Part shown: positions 43,353-52,617 of the stretch, in pieces
Position numbering within the stretch: the first letter of the stretch is position 1
How the letters are laid out: each line of letters starts with the position of its first letter
Assembly: GCF_002377945.1 (NCBI RefSeq)
Contig: NZ_DFQV01000019.1
Span: 9,535-73,534, forward strand
Reading direction: 5' to 3'
Source of the DNA: Psychrobacter sp. UBA3480
GTDB lineage: Bacteria; Pseudomonadota; Gammaproteobacteria; Pseudomonadales; Moraxellaceae
Length of the DNA stretch: 64,000 nt
Notes under the pieces: generated by a model
The model's input: the letters and a program-made list of their open reading frames with translations, nothing else
Told to the model about the DNA's origin: nothing
Databases searched by the model: none
Translations under genes and position numbers: made by a program

Positions 43353-45476
43353 ATGTCTGATATAAACACTCCACCCAAGAAAAACTGGGATGATTCAGCC
43401 TCGAATTATGCCAAAAAGATACAAGCTGGCTCGTACTTACATCCTATGTATGCCAAAGCCGGACTATCCCCTCAACATACCGCCGAAGTCGCAAGCGCCA
43501 TGCTTTATGAAATTGGCATCGACATTGCTGCCAGTGATTTAATTGACGGTGGTGAGTTTAAAAACAAAGATGATATCTCCGTTTACCATGCGAAAAAAGA
43601 CAAATGGATCAGTGGTCGCACCTCACAAAAAGGTTGGGCACACTTCCATAATGATGGTGCGCCAGTAGTATCAGGCACCAACTATCCTAATGGTGAAGAT
43701 ATCAAAAAAGAGGTTATCACCTTAGAAAAATGTGCTGAATATCTATCTGACTTCTCTATGGATATGCTTAACGACAAAGGCTGGCTTAAGCCTGAGTATG
43801 TTCCTAAAGGTAACGAAACGGCACCTACTATTGTTGTTGATGAAGAAGCTCGTGCTCGTAAAGAGCAAGAACGAAAAGAAAAACGTCAACAAGAAGAGAT
43901 TGAGAGAAAGCAAAAACGATTAGATGGTGCAAAAAACGTCAAAGTCTCAATCGACAAAGCGATTGCTGCGCATGCCAAAATCGTCGCTTCTGGTAACAAT
44001 ATTGAGCCTCATGCCAATCATGCTTACCTGCAGAAGAAATATGGCGAAGATTTACCGCATTACTCACCTTACCTTAAGTCTTTAATAGCCTCTGATATCA
44101 CCTTTGCTAGTTGGGCTAAGCCTGATGAGGTTTATCCTCTGTATCAGCCAGGCTATGACATCATGACAGGCCAGTTAACAGCGCTGCAGCGCACCTCTCA
44201 TGACGCGATTCCTGAAAAGAAAAAACCTGCGCCTGGTGAAAAGACTAAATTCATTAAGCAGTATAAAGAAGACGGTTCACCTGCAATTGTTAAGAAGTTT
44301 GCCTCGGGCACCAATGCCAACAACTCTGCAACACCTGTATTTAATTATCCATCAGAAAATATTAAGACCTATTACCTATCGGAAGGTATAACTACGGGTG
44401 CTAGTTGGGCGGCAGTGATGGATATGCAAAATGATCCTGATGCTCAAGATAGTTGCGTACTGTCTTGTTATAACGCTTCCAATATCGCAAAGGTATCAGC
44501 AGACTTAAGAGAGAAATACCCACAAGTTGCCCTGGTTATTATTGCAGATAACGATTACCAGACTGAGCACAATGATGGCCAGAAGTATGCCAATGAAGCT
44601 CGTGAAGAGCAAGGTGCTATTGTTGTCACGCCGCCTATCCCTTATTTAAGAGACGGTCAATCTGATTGGGATGATGTGATTAGTAATATTCGCGAAGCAT
44701 TGACCATAGAGGCGCAAAAAGAACATGGCCCGACAGCTAAAGCCAGTTTTGAGTCAGTACGCCAAGTCGCCAAGCGCGTTATCGATTCAGAATACCTTCA
44801 AGCGCTCAATAGTGTTATCGAAGAAACTGATGATTTAATCAAAAAAGCCACAGATACCGTTGAGAGTCGTCGCAACAACAACGCCTCTAATCCTAGTGCT
44901 AAAGAGGATACTTTGCTATTGGCGATACAAGATCCTGAGTTTAGAAAACTCACTGCATCTGTGTTTAATGTAGCAGGCTTTTTGGATCACTCTAAAGAGT
45001 GGAAGATGCCAAAAACTGTTGCAAGCTTATTAAGCAACATTGATTTTGATGACAAGCCTTTGAAGGCGCTAGACCAAGATCAACGCAAGAAGGTATTAAC
45101 TGATTCTAGTGAAACATTGGTAGAGCTTTTGACCAGCAATAAATCTCACAATTCTTTAAACTTTGAAAACAAGATGTTGATTACCGAGCTGACAAAAGAG
45201 AGCTGGGATGTTAACCCTAATTATACCAAAGCCTTTTTAGCTAAGATCGATAGCAACGTAACTCCTGGTCGCCAAAGCTCGAATGAGCCAGAGCCGATGT
45301 TTGTTACCGATTTTACGCAAAAGCTTGTTGAGCAGTACCATCAAATCATTGCAAACAAACAAGCGCAAACTGCTCAGCAAAGCAATGAGCAGCCACAGCC
45401 CACTCAAGAGCAGGTAGTCAACGTTGAGCCTGAGCCTGAACCTGAGCCATCAAAAGCACTACGCCGCTCCCCTTAG
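43353..45476 (+). CDS. TOPRIM-domain plasmid primase
   Basis: A 707-residue protein of the plasmid/phage DNA-primase type. The N-terminal part (about 1-150) is followed by a highly charged helix (ARKEQERKEKRQQEE, about 168-190). A TOPRIM domain occupies about 335-440, with the catalytic Glu in YYLSEGITTGAS, the metal-binding pair in IIADNDY and a later DWDDVI. The C-terminal 200 residues are helical and end in a Gln/Pro/Glu tail. Conjugative IncI plasmids export a primase to initiate complementary-strand synthesis in the recipient, which fits here. A strong terminator follows. Confidence 0.78.
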   Translation: MSDINTPPKKNWDDSASNYAKKIQAGSYLHPMYAKAGLSPQHTAEVASAMLYEIGIDIAASDLIDGGEFKNKDDISVYHAKKDKWISGRTSQKGWAHFHNDGAPVVSGTNYPNGEDIKKEVITLEKCAEYLSDFSMDMLNDKGWLKPEYVPKGNETAPTIVVDEEARARKEQERKEKRQQEEIERKQKRLDGAKNVKVSIDKAIAAHAKIVASGNNIEPHANHAYLQKKYGEDLPHYSPYLKSLIASDITFASWAKPDEVYPLYQPGYDIMTGQLTALQRTSHDAIPEKKKPAPGEKTKFIKQYKEDGSPAIVKKFASGTNANNSATPVFNYPSENIKTYYLSEGITTGASWAAVMDMQNDPDAQDSCVLSCYNASNIAKVSADLREKYPQVALVIIADNDYQTEHNDGQKYANEAREEQGAIVVTPPIPYLRDGQSDWDDVISNIREALTIEAQKEHGPTAKASFESVRQVAKRVIDSEYLQALNSVIEETDDLIKKATDTVESRRNNNASNPSAKEDTLLLAIQDPEFRKLTASVFNVAGFLDHSKEWKMPKTVASLLSNIDFDDKPLKALDQDQRKKVLTDSSETLVELLTSNKSHNSLNFENKMLITELTKESWDVNPNYTKAFLAKIDSNVTPGRQSSNEPEPMFVTDFTQKLVEQYHQIIANKQAQTAQQSNEQPQPTQEQVVNVEPEPEPEPSKALRRSP

Positions 45477-45500
45477 TTTTCGACCGCACGAATACAGACA

Positions 45501-45528
45501 AAGCCTTGTTGGTCCACAAGGCTTTTTT
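45501..45528 (+). terminator. intrinsic terminator after primase
   Basis: AAGCCTTGT-tggtcc-ACAAGGCTT followed by a T-run. Confidence 0.9.
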
Positions 45529-45590
45529 CTTGCATAAAACTAATATTTATAATCTAATGTATTATAAAGAACGAAAAGAGTGGAAGCGTT

Positions 45591-46094
45591 GTGCTAATAC
45601 CTAAATTAAAGAAATCAGTCAGTTTTAATGGTAGATATGAAGGCACGCCAGCGTTTGATGCCTCTCTATCAATTGTTAAATCATGCGGCTCTAGTGAGTT
45701 TTACAACTATTTATGTGATAAAATAAGTGAAAATATACACGAAAAGCCCCAGCCCGTTCTTATTGACATGCTGCAGAATATAAAACAACTTGTACCAACA
45801 CCCCTTGATGTAGATAGGCAGATACTAAGGTCAGCAGCAAGATCCCTTTTGGATGCCTTGGCTTACATCAAAGAAAACCCTTACGTTCAAGATGCAGACT
45901 ATGAAGATCGCTCTTATGAAGACCAAGTAGTGTTCTGTATGAATGAAGCTTTTATTTTCTTTTTGAGAATACAGCAGATAGAACAACTTGTTTTTCAAGC
46001 AGAGTCACAGTCAGAGATGATTGTCGCTAAATATCATAAAGAACAGGAATTGCTGGCCAATACCAACCAAATCCAATCATTTAAAAAAAGATAA
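45591..46094 (+). CDS. hypothetical protein, 167 aa
   Basis: GTG start with AGAGTGG upstream. Soluble helical protein with two cysteines near residues 24 and 34 and no recognised motif. It lies 12 bases upstream of a lipoprotein gene, so the two are likely co-transcribed with the following membrane-protein genes. Confidence 0.6.
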   Translation: MLIPKLKKSVSFNGRYEGTPAFDASLSIVKSCGSSEFYNYLCDKISENIHEKPQPVLIDMLQNIKQLVPTPLDVDRQILRSAARSLLDALAYIKENPYVQDADYEDRSYEDQVVFCMNEAFIFFLRIQQIEQLVFQAESQSEMIVAKYHKEQELLANTNQIQSFKKR

Positions 46095-46106
46095 CAGGTA
46101 AACATC

Positions 46107-46916
46107 ATGAAATCAGCCAGCTTAAAGTCCTTCGGTGCCATATTGTTTTCAGCCTCACTACTAAGTGGGTGTATGACAGCGGCGCATTTAAAAGAGCCTG
46201 TAACCCCAAGAGAAACGCCTGTTTTTGACTTGCAAGGCACATCGATCCCAACATTCAATCCACATACTGCCAAACCGCAAAACGGCTATCAAAAGCTACT
46301 GCCTTACTTGCCTTATGTGCTACCAGTGCAGAGCAAATTGGCATCACACCCGCTCAAGCCCGTAAATTTTTCAACATACGTGACAGAAAACGCTCAATCA
46401 AACGCCCTGTTATATGATGATGTTTTTGAATCAATGCTTGTAACTTACGCAACCAAGTCAAGTAAGACCACTACAACAGCACAGCTTGCCAGTAAGAGCG
46501 CAAAAACTTTCGAGGCGGCGGTAGCTAAACTGAGCACAAAATACAAAGTTGAGCCTGTTTTGACTCGCGGTGGCTACAACATCAACAAGTTTAGCGGTGC
46601 AAGCCAGCCCTACGTGGCCAAACGATACATTGTGACCAGTGATAAGGCCATTAAGAGCAGCGACATCCGTGATGACCTACTGACTGCTCTGTATAAGCGA
46701 CCAACGAACCCACAAACAGGTGCAGAGACATTGGTAAAAAACCGCGCCTTCTACGTGGACCTCACTACATGGTCTGACGTTCAAGCGATCTCTAGTATCC
46801 ATATCAGCGCCTGGGTGCATCCTTTGGCCACTAATAGAAAATCTGATGAAGACGAATGGATTGATGCTAGAGCGGATTACATTAATGCCAATGCCTTCAT
46901 TCATTTTGAGAAATAA
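46107..46916 (+). CDS. lipoprotein of unknown function
   Basis: A 269-residue protein with a lipobox LLSGC ending at about residue 22, so it should be lipid-anchored in the envelope. The mature part is alpha/beta with YLPYVLPVQSK, a Ser/Thr/Lys-rich stretch (about 112-125) and VYVDLTTWSDVQ-like strands. I compared it mentally with DotC and DotD, the lipoproteins missing from the transfer cluster, and saw no convincing match. It is second in a four-gene run of small envelope proteins. Confidence 0.65.
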   Translation: MKSASLKSFGAILFSASLLSGCMTAAHLKEPVTPRETPVFDLQGTSIPTFNPHTAKPQNGYQKLLPYLPYVLPVQSKLASHPLKPVNFSTYVTENAQSNALLYDDVFESMLVTYATKSSKTTTTAQLASKSAKTFEAAVAKLSTKYKVEPVLTRGGYNINKFSGASQPYVAKRYIVTSDKAIKSSDIRDDLLTALYKRPTNPQTGAETLVKNRAFYVDLTTWSDVQAISSIHISAWVHPLATNRKSDEDEWIDARADYINANAFIHFEK

Positions 46917-46952
46917 TTTCTTACTGCGTAGTCGTTACCATTTAGAGGTGTT

Positions 46953-47480
46953 ATGAGAAAACACATTAACGCTTTTTTTAAGCGCAAACCCACTAAGGCG
47001 GCATTGCGTATCGCCTATGTTTTTATATTTTTATTGCCGTTCTTATGGTGGGCGGAAGAGGTTGTTTATGTAAAAGAACGCGTGATGCAGCGCTCCCCGC
47101 ATGAGTCGGTCGCTACCTACCACAAAATAGGAGAGCCTGACAGTAAAAAGCCATGGTGCGTGCTGACGTTAAATCCAATTAGCCCCGATATCGCCTTGAA
47201 AATTGCTCAAGCCAAAGAACTCGTTGGTGCTAACGCCAAGGTAATGATGTCAGGCACTGAGTTAATTGATTATCGTGCCAAGGCGGGCTGTATGGGTGTT
47301 GACCACTCGCGCATGTATTGGGTCGTTCTTGATCAGACACAGAAAAACCATGCCACCGCTTATTTGTCTTTTGAAGGTTTTATGTGGATGCGCCGCTTAA
47401 TCTATATGGTGCTAATTGTATTGGCGATGGGCAATATCATTAACAGAAAACATGCTAAGCATGAGTACAGTCCTTACTAA
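46953..47480 (+). CDS. two-TM membrane protein, unknown
   Basis: 175 residues with membrane segments at about 20-38 (AYVFIFLLPFLWWAEEVVY) and 147-165, and a periplasmic domain between with two cysteines (WCVLTLNP, AGCMGVD). No RBS stronger than GAGGTG 6 bases upstream. It lies 36 bases after the lipoprotein gene. No family recognised. Confidence 0.65.
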   Translation: MRKHINAFFKRKPTKAALRIAYVFIFLLPFLWWAEEVVYVKERVMQRSPHESVATYHKIGEPDSKKPWCVLTLNPISPDIALKIAQAKELVGANAKVMMSGTELIDYRAKAGCMGVDHSRMYWVVLDQTQKNHATAYLSFEGFMWMRRLIYMVLIVLAMGNIINRKHAKHEYSPY

Positions 47481-47523
47481 AATCAATTGGTAAGGTGGGT
47501 ATAGCATAGGAAAGAGACTTAAC

Positions 47524-47871
47524 ATGTCTGAAAGCACTATTAAAATAATTCTGGGCATACAAAAGGTGCCCGTTATTACTATAAAATCCTTGCCAGATCA
47601 TGAGTTGATTAAAGAGCTTGGGTTTAATTTTTTTGACGCTCAACATCTATTTTTCTTCTTTAAGATCTCATTAATATCAACAGTCGTGTTTCTATCAGCT
47701 ACTACGGTGGTAGTCTTAGCGCAAGGCTCAGCATACGCGACTTACTTCAAGTGTCTGTCGGTGTTCTTAATCTTAAGCCTGTTTCTTGCTGTTTTAAGCT
47801 GCCAGCTCTTTAGGTATCACCGTAAAAAAGCTTCTACCATTCAGCGGATTTTACGAAGCCGCGGCTTATAG
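47524..47871 (+). CDS. small two-TM membrane protein, unknown
   Basis: 115 residues with an AAAGAGA ribosome-binding site. Membrane segments at about 43-65 and 75-97; a short cytoplasmic N-terminus (STIKIILGIQKVPVITI) and a basic tail (RYHRKKASTIQRILRSRG). Last gene before a strong terminator in the 45591-47871 run. Function unknown. Confidence 0.6.
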   Translation: MSESTIKIILGIQKVPVITIKSLPDHELIKELGFNFFDAQHLFFFFKISLISTVVFLSATTVVVLAQGSAYATYFKCLSVFLILSLFLAVLSCQLFRYHRKKASTIQRILRSRGL

Positions 47872-47900
47872 CTTTGCACTGAATACCACTCTTAATAAAA

Positions 47901-47934
47901 AAGCACTTTGCCTAAAATGCAAAGTGCTTTTTTT
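47901..47934 (+). terminator. intrinsic terminator
   Basis: AAGCACTTTGC-ctaaaat-GCAAAGTGCTT with a T-run; an A-run precedes it. Confidence 0.9.
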
Positions 47935-48068
47935 GTGGGCTAGGCTATTCAAGTATTCAGTATATTCACAAAGACACACCTTCTAACAATATATTCAGCA
48001 CAATCTCTTTTAGATTTCCTAGCAACTGCTACACTTAAAACACAGGTTAATAACGAAGGCGGTGCAGC

Positions 48069-48707
48069 ATGAGAGCAGAGTGGTATGATGAGGAAAGTGG
48101 CGAATGGTTTCATACAATAAGTAATAATTGGATCTATATCGGGGCTGATATTTATCAAAGAGATTATTCAAAAATAGGTAAAACGACGGTAGGTCCAAAC
48201 ATAAGGCATACCTCGTCTCAGGGTCCGGGGTTTTATATTTATACCGCCTATAACATCATGAATGGTGATGTCTCTATTATTGAGAAAGCGATTCTAAATT
48301 ATCTTGATTCTATGCTCCCTCACCCAAGAGCGAGTCATGTTAGTACTGGCAGTATAAGTGAGTGCTTTTGGGTGAATCCTTATCATGTAGTTGGTTTGGT
48401 AGAACACTTTATTGAAACCAACTACCCATCAAGTGTGACTTATGAGAGTGTGCAGTGCGGTGCCATGAGCCGTTACCAGTGTCCAGATAATATATATAAC
48501 CGATACAATCCGCGATTTAACTATATCTGGCCAACCGATCGTTCAAGTATTGATGTGCCTAATTTGAACATGTCAGCCAGTCAGTACTTCACTGGCAATC
48601 AGGTAGAGTATGAAACTTGTTTAGAGGATGTGGATGGCGGTTCTATTTTCCTTGACCATGATACAGGGATGGAGATGTATCGAGATTCAGATGGCAATGT
48701 ATACTGA
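48069..48707 (+). CDS. GIY-YIG-like (T5orf172-type) protein
   Basis: A 212-residue protein with GAAGGCGG upstream of the ATG. Residues about 20-80 (WIYIGADIYQ, YSKIGKTT, then R, FYIYTAYNI and IEKAILNYL) follow the order of the GIY-YIG superfamily nuclease module of T5orf172 type: a strand with Y, KIGKT, an Arg and a Glu helix. The remainder is Tyr/Asn-rich. The nuclease activity is inferred from the motif order only. It stands alone between two terminators. Confidence 0.5.
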   Translation: MRAEWYDEESGEWFHTISNNWIYIGADIYQRDYSKIGKTTVGPNIRHTSSQGPGFYIYTAYNIMNGDVSIIEKAILNYLDSMLPHPRASHVSTGSISECFWVNPYHVVGLVEHFIETNYPSSVTYESVQCGAMSRYQCPDNIYNRYNPRFNYIWPTDRSSIDVPNLNMSASQYFTGNQVEYETCLEDVDGGSIFLDHDTGMEMYRDSDGNVY

Positions 48708-48734
48708 CCTGCCAGCCTCTTGATTGCTGATCAC

Positions 48735-48762
48735 AAAAAAACGCTCATTATGAGCGTTTTTT
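48735..48762. terminator. bidirectional intrinsic terminator
   Basis: ACGCTCA-tta-TGAGCGT flanked by an A-run and a T-run between convergent genes ending at 48707 and 48778. Confidence 0.88.
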
Positions 48763-48777
48763 AGGTCTTAAGCCGGG

Positions 48778-49086
48778 TTATGCCAATAGATTGATGAATA
48801 AACCTTTTGGCTTTGGTGCGCTTAAATCATCGACTTCACACCAGTTATTCGAATCAAGGATGCGCGCTCTATCAAACCTTTGGAATGCCACATCGTCTCT
48901 TTCAATGATAATGATATGAATGTCAGGCATCATAATCAAAACGGCGTATGCTAAGGCGCTATTATAGCTGTACTGATAAACGCCCGTCGTCTTGCCAGCA
49001 TTATCGATTATTCGCACATTCCATACACCTGGCACTACTGCCGCATCATCGCTAAGTAGCCGCTTCGGCTTTAGTCTATTAAACAC
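48778..49086 (-). CDS. hypothetical protein, 102 aa
   Basis: GTG start at 49086 with AAAGAGG 8 bases upstream. Soluble small alpha/beta protein (VWNVRIIDNAGKTTGVYQYS, then IHIIIIERDDVAFQRF). It lies 43 bases downstream of the ferredoxin gene on the same strand and may be expressed with it. AAAATTTTAGCAAA (minus strand, about 49127-49140) resembles the shared promoter-like element, but overlaps the ferredoxin stop codon. Confidence 0.6.
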   Translation of the reverse strand: MFNRLKPKRLLSDDAAVVPGVWNVRIIDNAGKTTGVYQYSYNSALAYAVLIMMPDIHIIIIERDDVAFQRFDRARILDSNNWCEVDDLSAPKPKGLFINLLA

Positions 49087-49129
49087 AGCACACCTCTTTA
49101 GCGGTTTGTCTGAACCCGCGTTTTATTTG

Positions 49130-49381
49130 CTAAAATTTTAGTTTGATCACACCTGCAATCTCACAGCAGCAAGCAAGCAGCTCCCCGCTATTTATTGTTG
49201 CAAGTGGTGGGTTCTTATAAGCAATATCTCTTGAGTGATGAGTTACCTGTAATCTGCAGCTGCCACAGTAGCCCTCTTTGCATTGATAATCAGGCTTATG
49301 GCCGGTTCTAAGCAGCCCATCGAGCAAGCTTTCTTCTTCATGCAAGTAAAAAGTACAGCTGTCAGTCATTACCCATGTCAT
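49130..49381 (-). CDS. yfaE: 2Fe-2S ferredoxin, YfaE-like
   Basis: An 83-residue plant-type ferredoxin. The cluster ligands are visible as C-x4-C-x2-C (CKEGYCGSC, about residues 34-42) and a distal Cys in LLACCC (about 70). Size and motif fit YfaE (84 residues in E. coli), which reduces the diferric-tyrosyl-radical cofactor of NrdB. The nrdB gene lies 2 kb upstream on the same strand, separated by a plus-strand gene and a TnpB element, so an ancestral nrdB-yfaE pair has probably been interrupted. The segment between cluster cysteines carries the usual GYCGSC. Confidence 0.8.
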   Translation of the reverse strand: MTWVMTDSCTFYLHEEESLLDGLLRTGHKPDYQCKEGYCGSCRLQVTHHSRDIAYKNPPLATINSGELLACCCEIAGVIKLKF

Positions 49382-49568
49382 AAATACACCTAGTCGTTCT
49401 CAGATTAGCCCCAGTTCGCTGAAAAGGGCGTTTACTTATATTTTCCCCGCCAGCATACCAAAGCCGCTTAAATCGAATAATAGGCTATATATCCCTCTAT
49501 CATTAAAAAGTGTAAAGCATTATCATTAGATCGAATGAGTGGCTTAGATAATAAGTCCTTGCTCTCAC

Positions 49569-49967
49569 ATGTTTAACGAAGAAAGGATAGAAATAGCTAT
49601 GTCAATTTATGATGCGGTAAAGCTTGATCGGCCAGTTCTCTTTAGTCCCTATATAAACAATGGTTACTCTTGTGCCGTAGAGGATGAACAGCCATTTACT
49701 ATGTGCGCAGACGATGTTAAGCCTTTTATAGACGAGCTGGCTGAATTGTCTCAATTAGATATCATCGAAGATACTAGGCAGAGTTTGGTGCAAAGACATG
49801 ATGGAACACTATTGCAGACTGCATTTCCAGTTTTAGCTGACTTTAAAGCGATTATTGTTGAAATGAAAACAGCACCAAAAAAACTAATTGAGTTGGTCAA
49901 TATTTGGCAGGCATCAGGCGCAAACGAGATTGTGATCGACTTTGAAGAAAAGCCTCGTACATTTTAA
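49569..49967 (+). CDS. hypothetical protein, 132 aa
   Basis: Soluble acidic protein. Two starts are possible: the ATG at 49569 without a clear RBS and the ATG at 49599, 11 bases after AGGA, which gives MSIYDAVKLDRP. No motif recognised. It ends just before the left end of the insertion element. The 190 bases upstream (49382-49568) are shared with the divergent ferredoxin gene. Confidence 0.5.
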   Translation: MFNEERIEIAMSIYDAVKLDRPVLFSPYINNGYSCAVEDEQPFTMCADDVKPFIDELAELSQLDIIEDTRQSLVQRHDGTLLQTAFPVLADFKAIIVEMKTAPKKLIELVNIWQASGANEIVIDFEEKPRTF

Positions 49968-49979
49968 CATCTTAGCGCA

Positions 49980-51332
49980 GAATTCCCCTACTTCTAAAGT
50001 AGTGGGATGAATGCGTTGTTAATCACCACTCTTGGCGGTTGTGGTATAATAATTAATAATTATAACACTTATTCATAATAAGCCTCTATGCCCACGCAAA
50101 TTCTTAAAGCCTATAAAGTCAGGTTGTATCCGAACGAGGATCAGCAAGTGTTCTTTGCTAAGTCGTTTGGTTGCAGTCGTTTTATTTGGAATAAGATGCT
50201 TGCCGATAAAATAGACCACTACAAGGCCACAAAGACCACCCTAAACAACACCCCGGCTCAGTACAAAAAAGAGTTTGAATGGCTCAAAGAAGTGGATAGC
50301 CTGGCACTAGCCAACGTTCAACAAAATCTAAGAGCAGCTTATAGTAAGTTTTTTAAGCAAGGCTCAGGCTTCCCCAAGTTCAAGAAAAAAGGCATCAAAG
50401 ACAGCTACACCACCAACAATCAAAAGGGCACTGTAGCAATCACAGATAGCACTGTTAAACTGCCTAAAATTGGTCATATCAACGCCAAATTCCCCGATAA
50501 AATAAATGGCTTGATTAAGAGTGCCACCATCAGCCGCACCCCATCAGGCAAGTATTTTGTCAGCCTATTGGTTGAAACGGTCGTTAATGAGTTACCCAAA
50601 ACCCAATCAAACATCGGTATTGATTTAGGATTGACAGACTTTATCGTCTTATCAGACGGCAGCAAAGTTGCTAATCCTAAGTTTCTAGCAAAGCTGCAAG
50701 ACAAACTGGCGCGAGAACAAAAGGTTTTAGCCAAACGCAGAGCGATTGCCAAAGCAGATCAGCGCAAGCTGTCAGAGAGCCGCAACTATCAAAAGCAAAA
50801 AATAAAAGTTGCCAAGGTCTATGAGAAAATAACCAATACCCGCAAAGACTTTCTACATAAGCTCTCATTCAATCTCATCAAAAACCACGATGTGATTGCT
50901 ATTGAAAATTTGAACGTCAAGGGCATGGTTAAGAACCGTAAACTTGCTAAGGCAATCAGTGATAGCTCATGGTCGTCATTCACCACCATGCTTGCCTATA
51001 AAGCAGAGTGGTACGGTAAACAGGTTGTCAAAATAGACCGGTGGTATCCATCCTCTAAGACCTGCTCAAACTGTGGTCACTTGCTGACGAAAGCTGAATT
51101 GCCGCTATCGGTTAGAACATGGGATTGTCCAAGTTGCTTACAGCGAAATGACCGCGACCTTAACGCCAGTATCAATATCTTAAATCAAGGATTGCTACTG
51201 GCTAAACAATCAAAAACTGTCGGTGCGACAGGGTTAGCTTAGTAAATTTGTCTAACCGCTGATGCAGAACACCGCATTAAGTATGGGCATTACCTAAGAA
51301 ACCCTACCTCTAAGGTAGTGGGTAGTTCATCC
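49980..51332 (+). mobile_element. TnpB-only IS200/IS605-family (IS1341-like) element
   Basis: The tnpB gene is bounded by two hairpins of the same shape: left 49985-50006 (CCCTACTT-cta-AAGTAgtGGG) and right 51302-51322 (CCCTACCT-cta-AGGTAgtGGG), the latter followed by TAGTTCAT. Subterminal hairpins rather than inverted repeats are typical of this family. No tnpA is present, so mobility would need a transposase in trans. Exact ends are estimated. It separates nrdB from the YfaE-like ferredoxin gene. Confidence 0.8.
50088..51242 (+). CDS. tnpB: TnpB RNA-guided endonuclease of IS200/IS605 element
   Basis: A 384-residue TnpB. N-terminal YKVRLYPNEDQ and the OrfB helix-turn-helix region (FGCSRFIWNKML) are followed by the RuvC-like core: GIDLGLTDF (first Asp, about 180), IAIENLNVKGM (Glu, about 270), a zinc finger CSNCG ... 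CPSC (about 325-345) and NDRDLNAS (last Asp, about 356). All three acidic residues are kept, so the nuclease looks intact. TnpB uses a guide RNA copied from the element's right end and acts to retain the element. Its length is typical. Confidence 0.93.
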   Translation: MPTQILKAYKVRLYPNEDQQVFFAKSFGCSRFIWNKMLADKIDHYKATKTTLNNTPAQYKKEFEWLKEVDSLALANVQQNLRAAYSKFFKQGSGFPKFKKKGIKDSYTTNNQKGTVAITDSTVKLPKIGHINAKFPDKINGLIKSATISRTPSGKYFVSLLVETVVNELPKTQSNIGIDLGLTDFIVLSDGSKVANPKFLAKLQDKLAREQKVLAKRRAIAKADQRKLSESRNYQKQKIKVAKVYEKITNTRKDFLHKLSFNLIKNHDVIAIENLNVKGMVKNRKLAKAISDSSWSSFTTMLAYKAEWYGKQVVKIDRWYPSSKTCSNCGHLLTKAELPLSVRTWDCPSCLQRNDRDLNASINILNQGLLLAKQSKTVGATGLA

Positions 51333-51350
51333 TTTACCAAAATTTGCTGG
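51243..51350 (+). ncRNA. predicted TnpB omega (guide) RNA 3' part
   Basis: In related elements the guide RNA spans the 3' end of tnpB and the right end, with the guide taken from the flanking DNA. Here the right-end hairpin (51302-51322) and TAGTTCAT occupy that position, and the guide would start about 51331 (CCTTTACCAAAATTTGC). This is by family analogy; no promoter for it was identified. Confidence 0.4.
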
Positions 51351-51362
51351 CAAGTTCTTGAT

Positions 51363-51390
51363 AAAAAGAAAAGGCATTACGCCTTTTCTT
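51363..51390 (-). terminator. intrinsic terminator after nrdB
   Basis: AAGAAAAGGC-attac-GCCTTTTCTT is a ten-base-pair stem; on the minus strand a T-rich run follows. Confidence 0.82.
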
Positions 51391-51411
51391 GTGTCAATCG
51401 TCGGTCAATAA

Positions 51412-52578
51412 CTACAGCTCAAAGTCGTCAAAATCACTGTCGGATAAATCAGAATCAATCTGGCCAACCAAGTAATTAGAAATCTCAGTCTCTTGCGGTG
51501 CCACCTGCACATTGTCTGAGGACAGCCAGGTGTTAATCCAAGGGATTGGGTTAGATTTTGAGTTAGGGAATCCTGCAGGCAAGCCAACCGCTGTCATTCG
51601 TAGGTTGGTAATGTATTCAACATAGCTGCTCAAGATGTCTTTGTTTAAGCCAAGCATTGAGCCATCTTGAAATAAGTAATCAGCCCACGCTTTTTCTTGT
51701 TCTGCGGCATCCATAAAGATAGCGATGGCTTCATCAGTACATTCTTCGGCAATGATGGCCATATCAGGGTCGTCACGACCAAGACGCATCAGATTTATCA
51801 TTTGCTGCGTGCCAACCAAATGTAATGCTTCATCACGGGCAATCATCTTAATGATTTTAGCGTTACCTTCCATAAGCTTGCGCTCAGCAAAGGCGAATGA
51901 GCAAGCGAATGACACATAAAAGCGAATCGCTTCTAGGACGTTTACTGCCACAAGACACAGGTAAAGCTTCTTTTTCAGGGTCTTTAGGTCAACCGTGACC
52001 GATTCCCCGTTGATAACGTGCGTGCCAGCGCCGTACAAGCTGTATAACTGAGATGATTGATACAGATCGTCATAATATGAGGCAATCTTGTCTGCACGCT
52101 CTAGGATATGCTTGTTGCTTAATATGCCATCAAAGATAATGCTCGGCTCATTAACGATGTTACGGATAATGTGTGTGTAGCTACGCGAGTGAATGGTTTC
52201 TGAAAACGCCCATGTCTCAATCCAGGTTTCAAGCTCAGGGATCGATACCAGCGGCAATAGCACAACGTTTGGACTACGGCCTTGAATGGAGTCAAGCAAG
52301 GTCTGGTACTTGAGGTTGCTGATAAATATATGCTTTTCATGCTCTGACAAATTGCCATAGTCCATGCGATCGCGTGACACGTCAATTTCTTCTGGACGCC
52401 AAAAGAAAGAGAGCTGCTTTTCGGTCAGCTGCTCGAAGATGGCGTGTTTTTGCTGGTCGTATCGTGCCACGTTCACAGGCTGGCCAAAGAACATCGGCTC
52501 TTTCATGGCATTGTTCGGAGTTTGGCAAAATATCGAGTATCCGCCGGTGTATGGGTTTGTGTTATTAATCTCTGACAT
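51412..52578 (-). CDS. nrdB: class Ia ribonucleotide reductase beta subunit NrdB
   Basis: A 388-residue R2 protein that carries the diiron-tyrosyl radical needed by NrdA to make dNTPs. It is very close to the E. coli sequence along its full length: [53 protein letters not shown] (radical Tyr in LKYQT), [44 protein letters not shown] and the C-terminal tail DSDFDDFEL that binds NrdA. Iron ligands therefore appear intact. No nrdA lies in the window. It is preceded on the same strand by an unknown gene and followed by a terminator. Confidence 0.96.
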   Translation of the reverse strand: MSEINNTNPYTGGYSIFCQTPNNAMKEPMFFGQPVNVARYDQQKHAIFEQLTEKQLSFFWRPEEIDVSRDRMDYGNLSEHEKHIFISNLKYQTLLDSIQGRSPNVVLLPLVSIPELETWIETWAFSETIHSRSYTHIIRNIVNEPSIIFDGILSNKHILERADKIASYYDDLYQSSQLYSLYGAGTHVINGESVTVDLKTLKKKLYLCLVAVNVLEAIRFYVSFACSFAFAERKLMEGNAKIIKMIARDEALHLVGTQQMINLMRLGRDDPDMAIIAEECTDEAIAIFMDAAEQEKAWADYLFQDGSMLGLNKDILSSYVEYITNLRMTAVGLPAGFPNSKSNPIPWINTWLSSDNVQVAPQETEISNYLVGQIDSDLSDSDFDDFEL

Positions 52579-52617
52579 TGTTTATCATTTCCTTTTTTTT
52601 TGGCTTAAATATCGGCA

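Noticed and set aside
46107..46916. Lipoprotein as the missing DotC or DotD subunit
   Set aside because: Only the lipobox fits; the mature sequence shows none of the DotC/DotD patterns I know.
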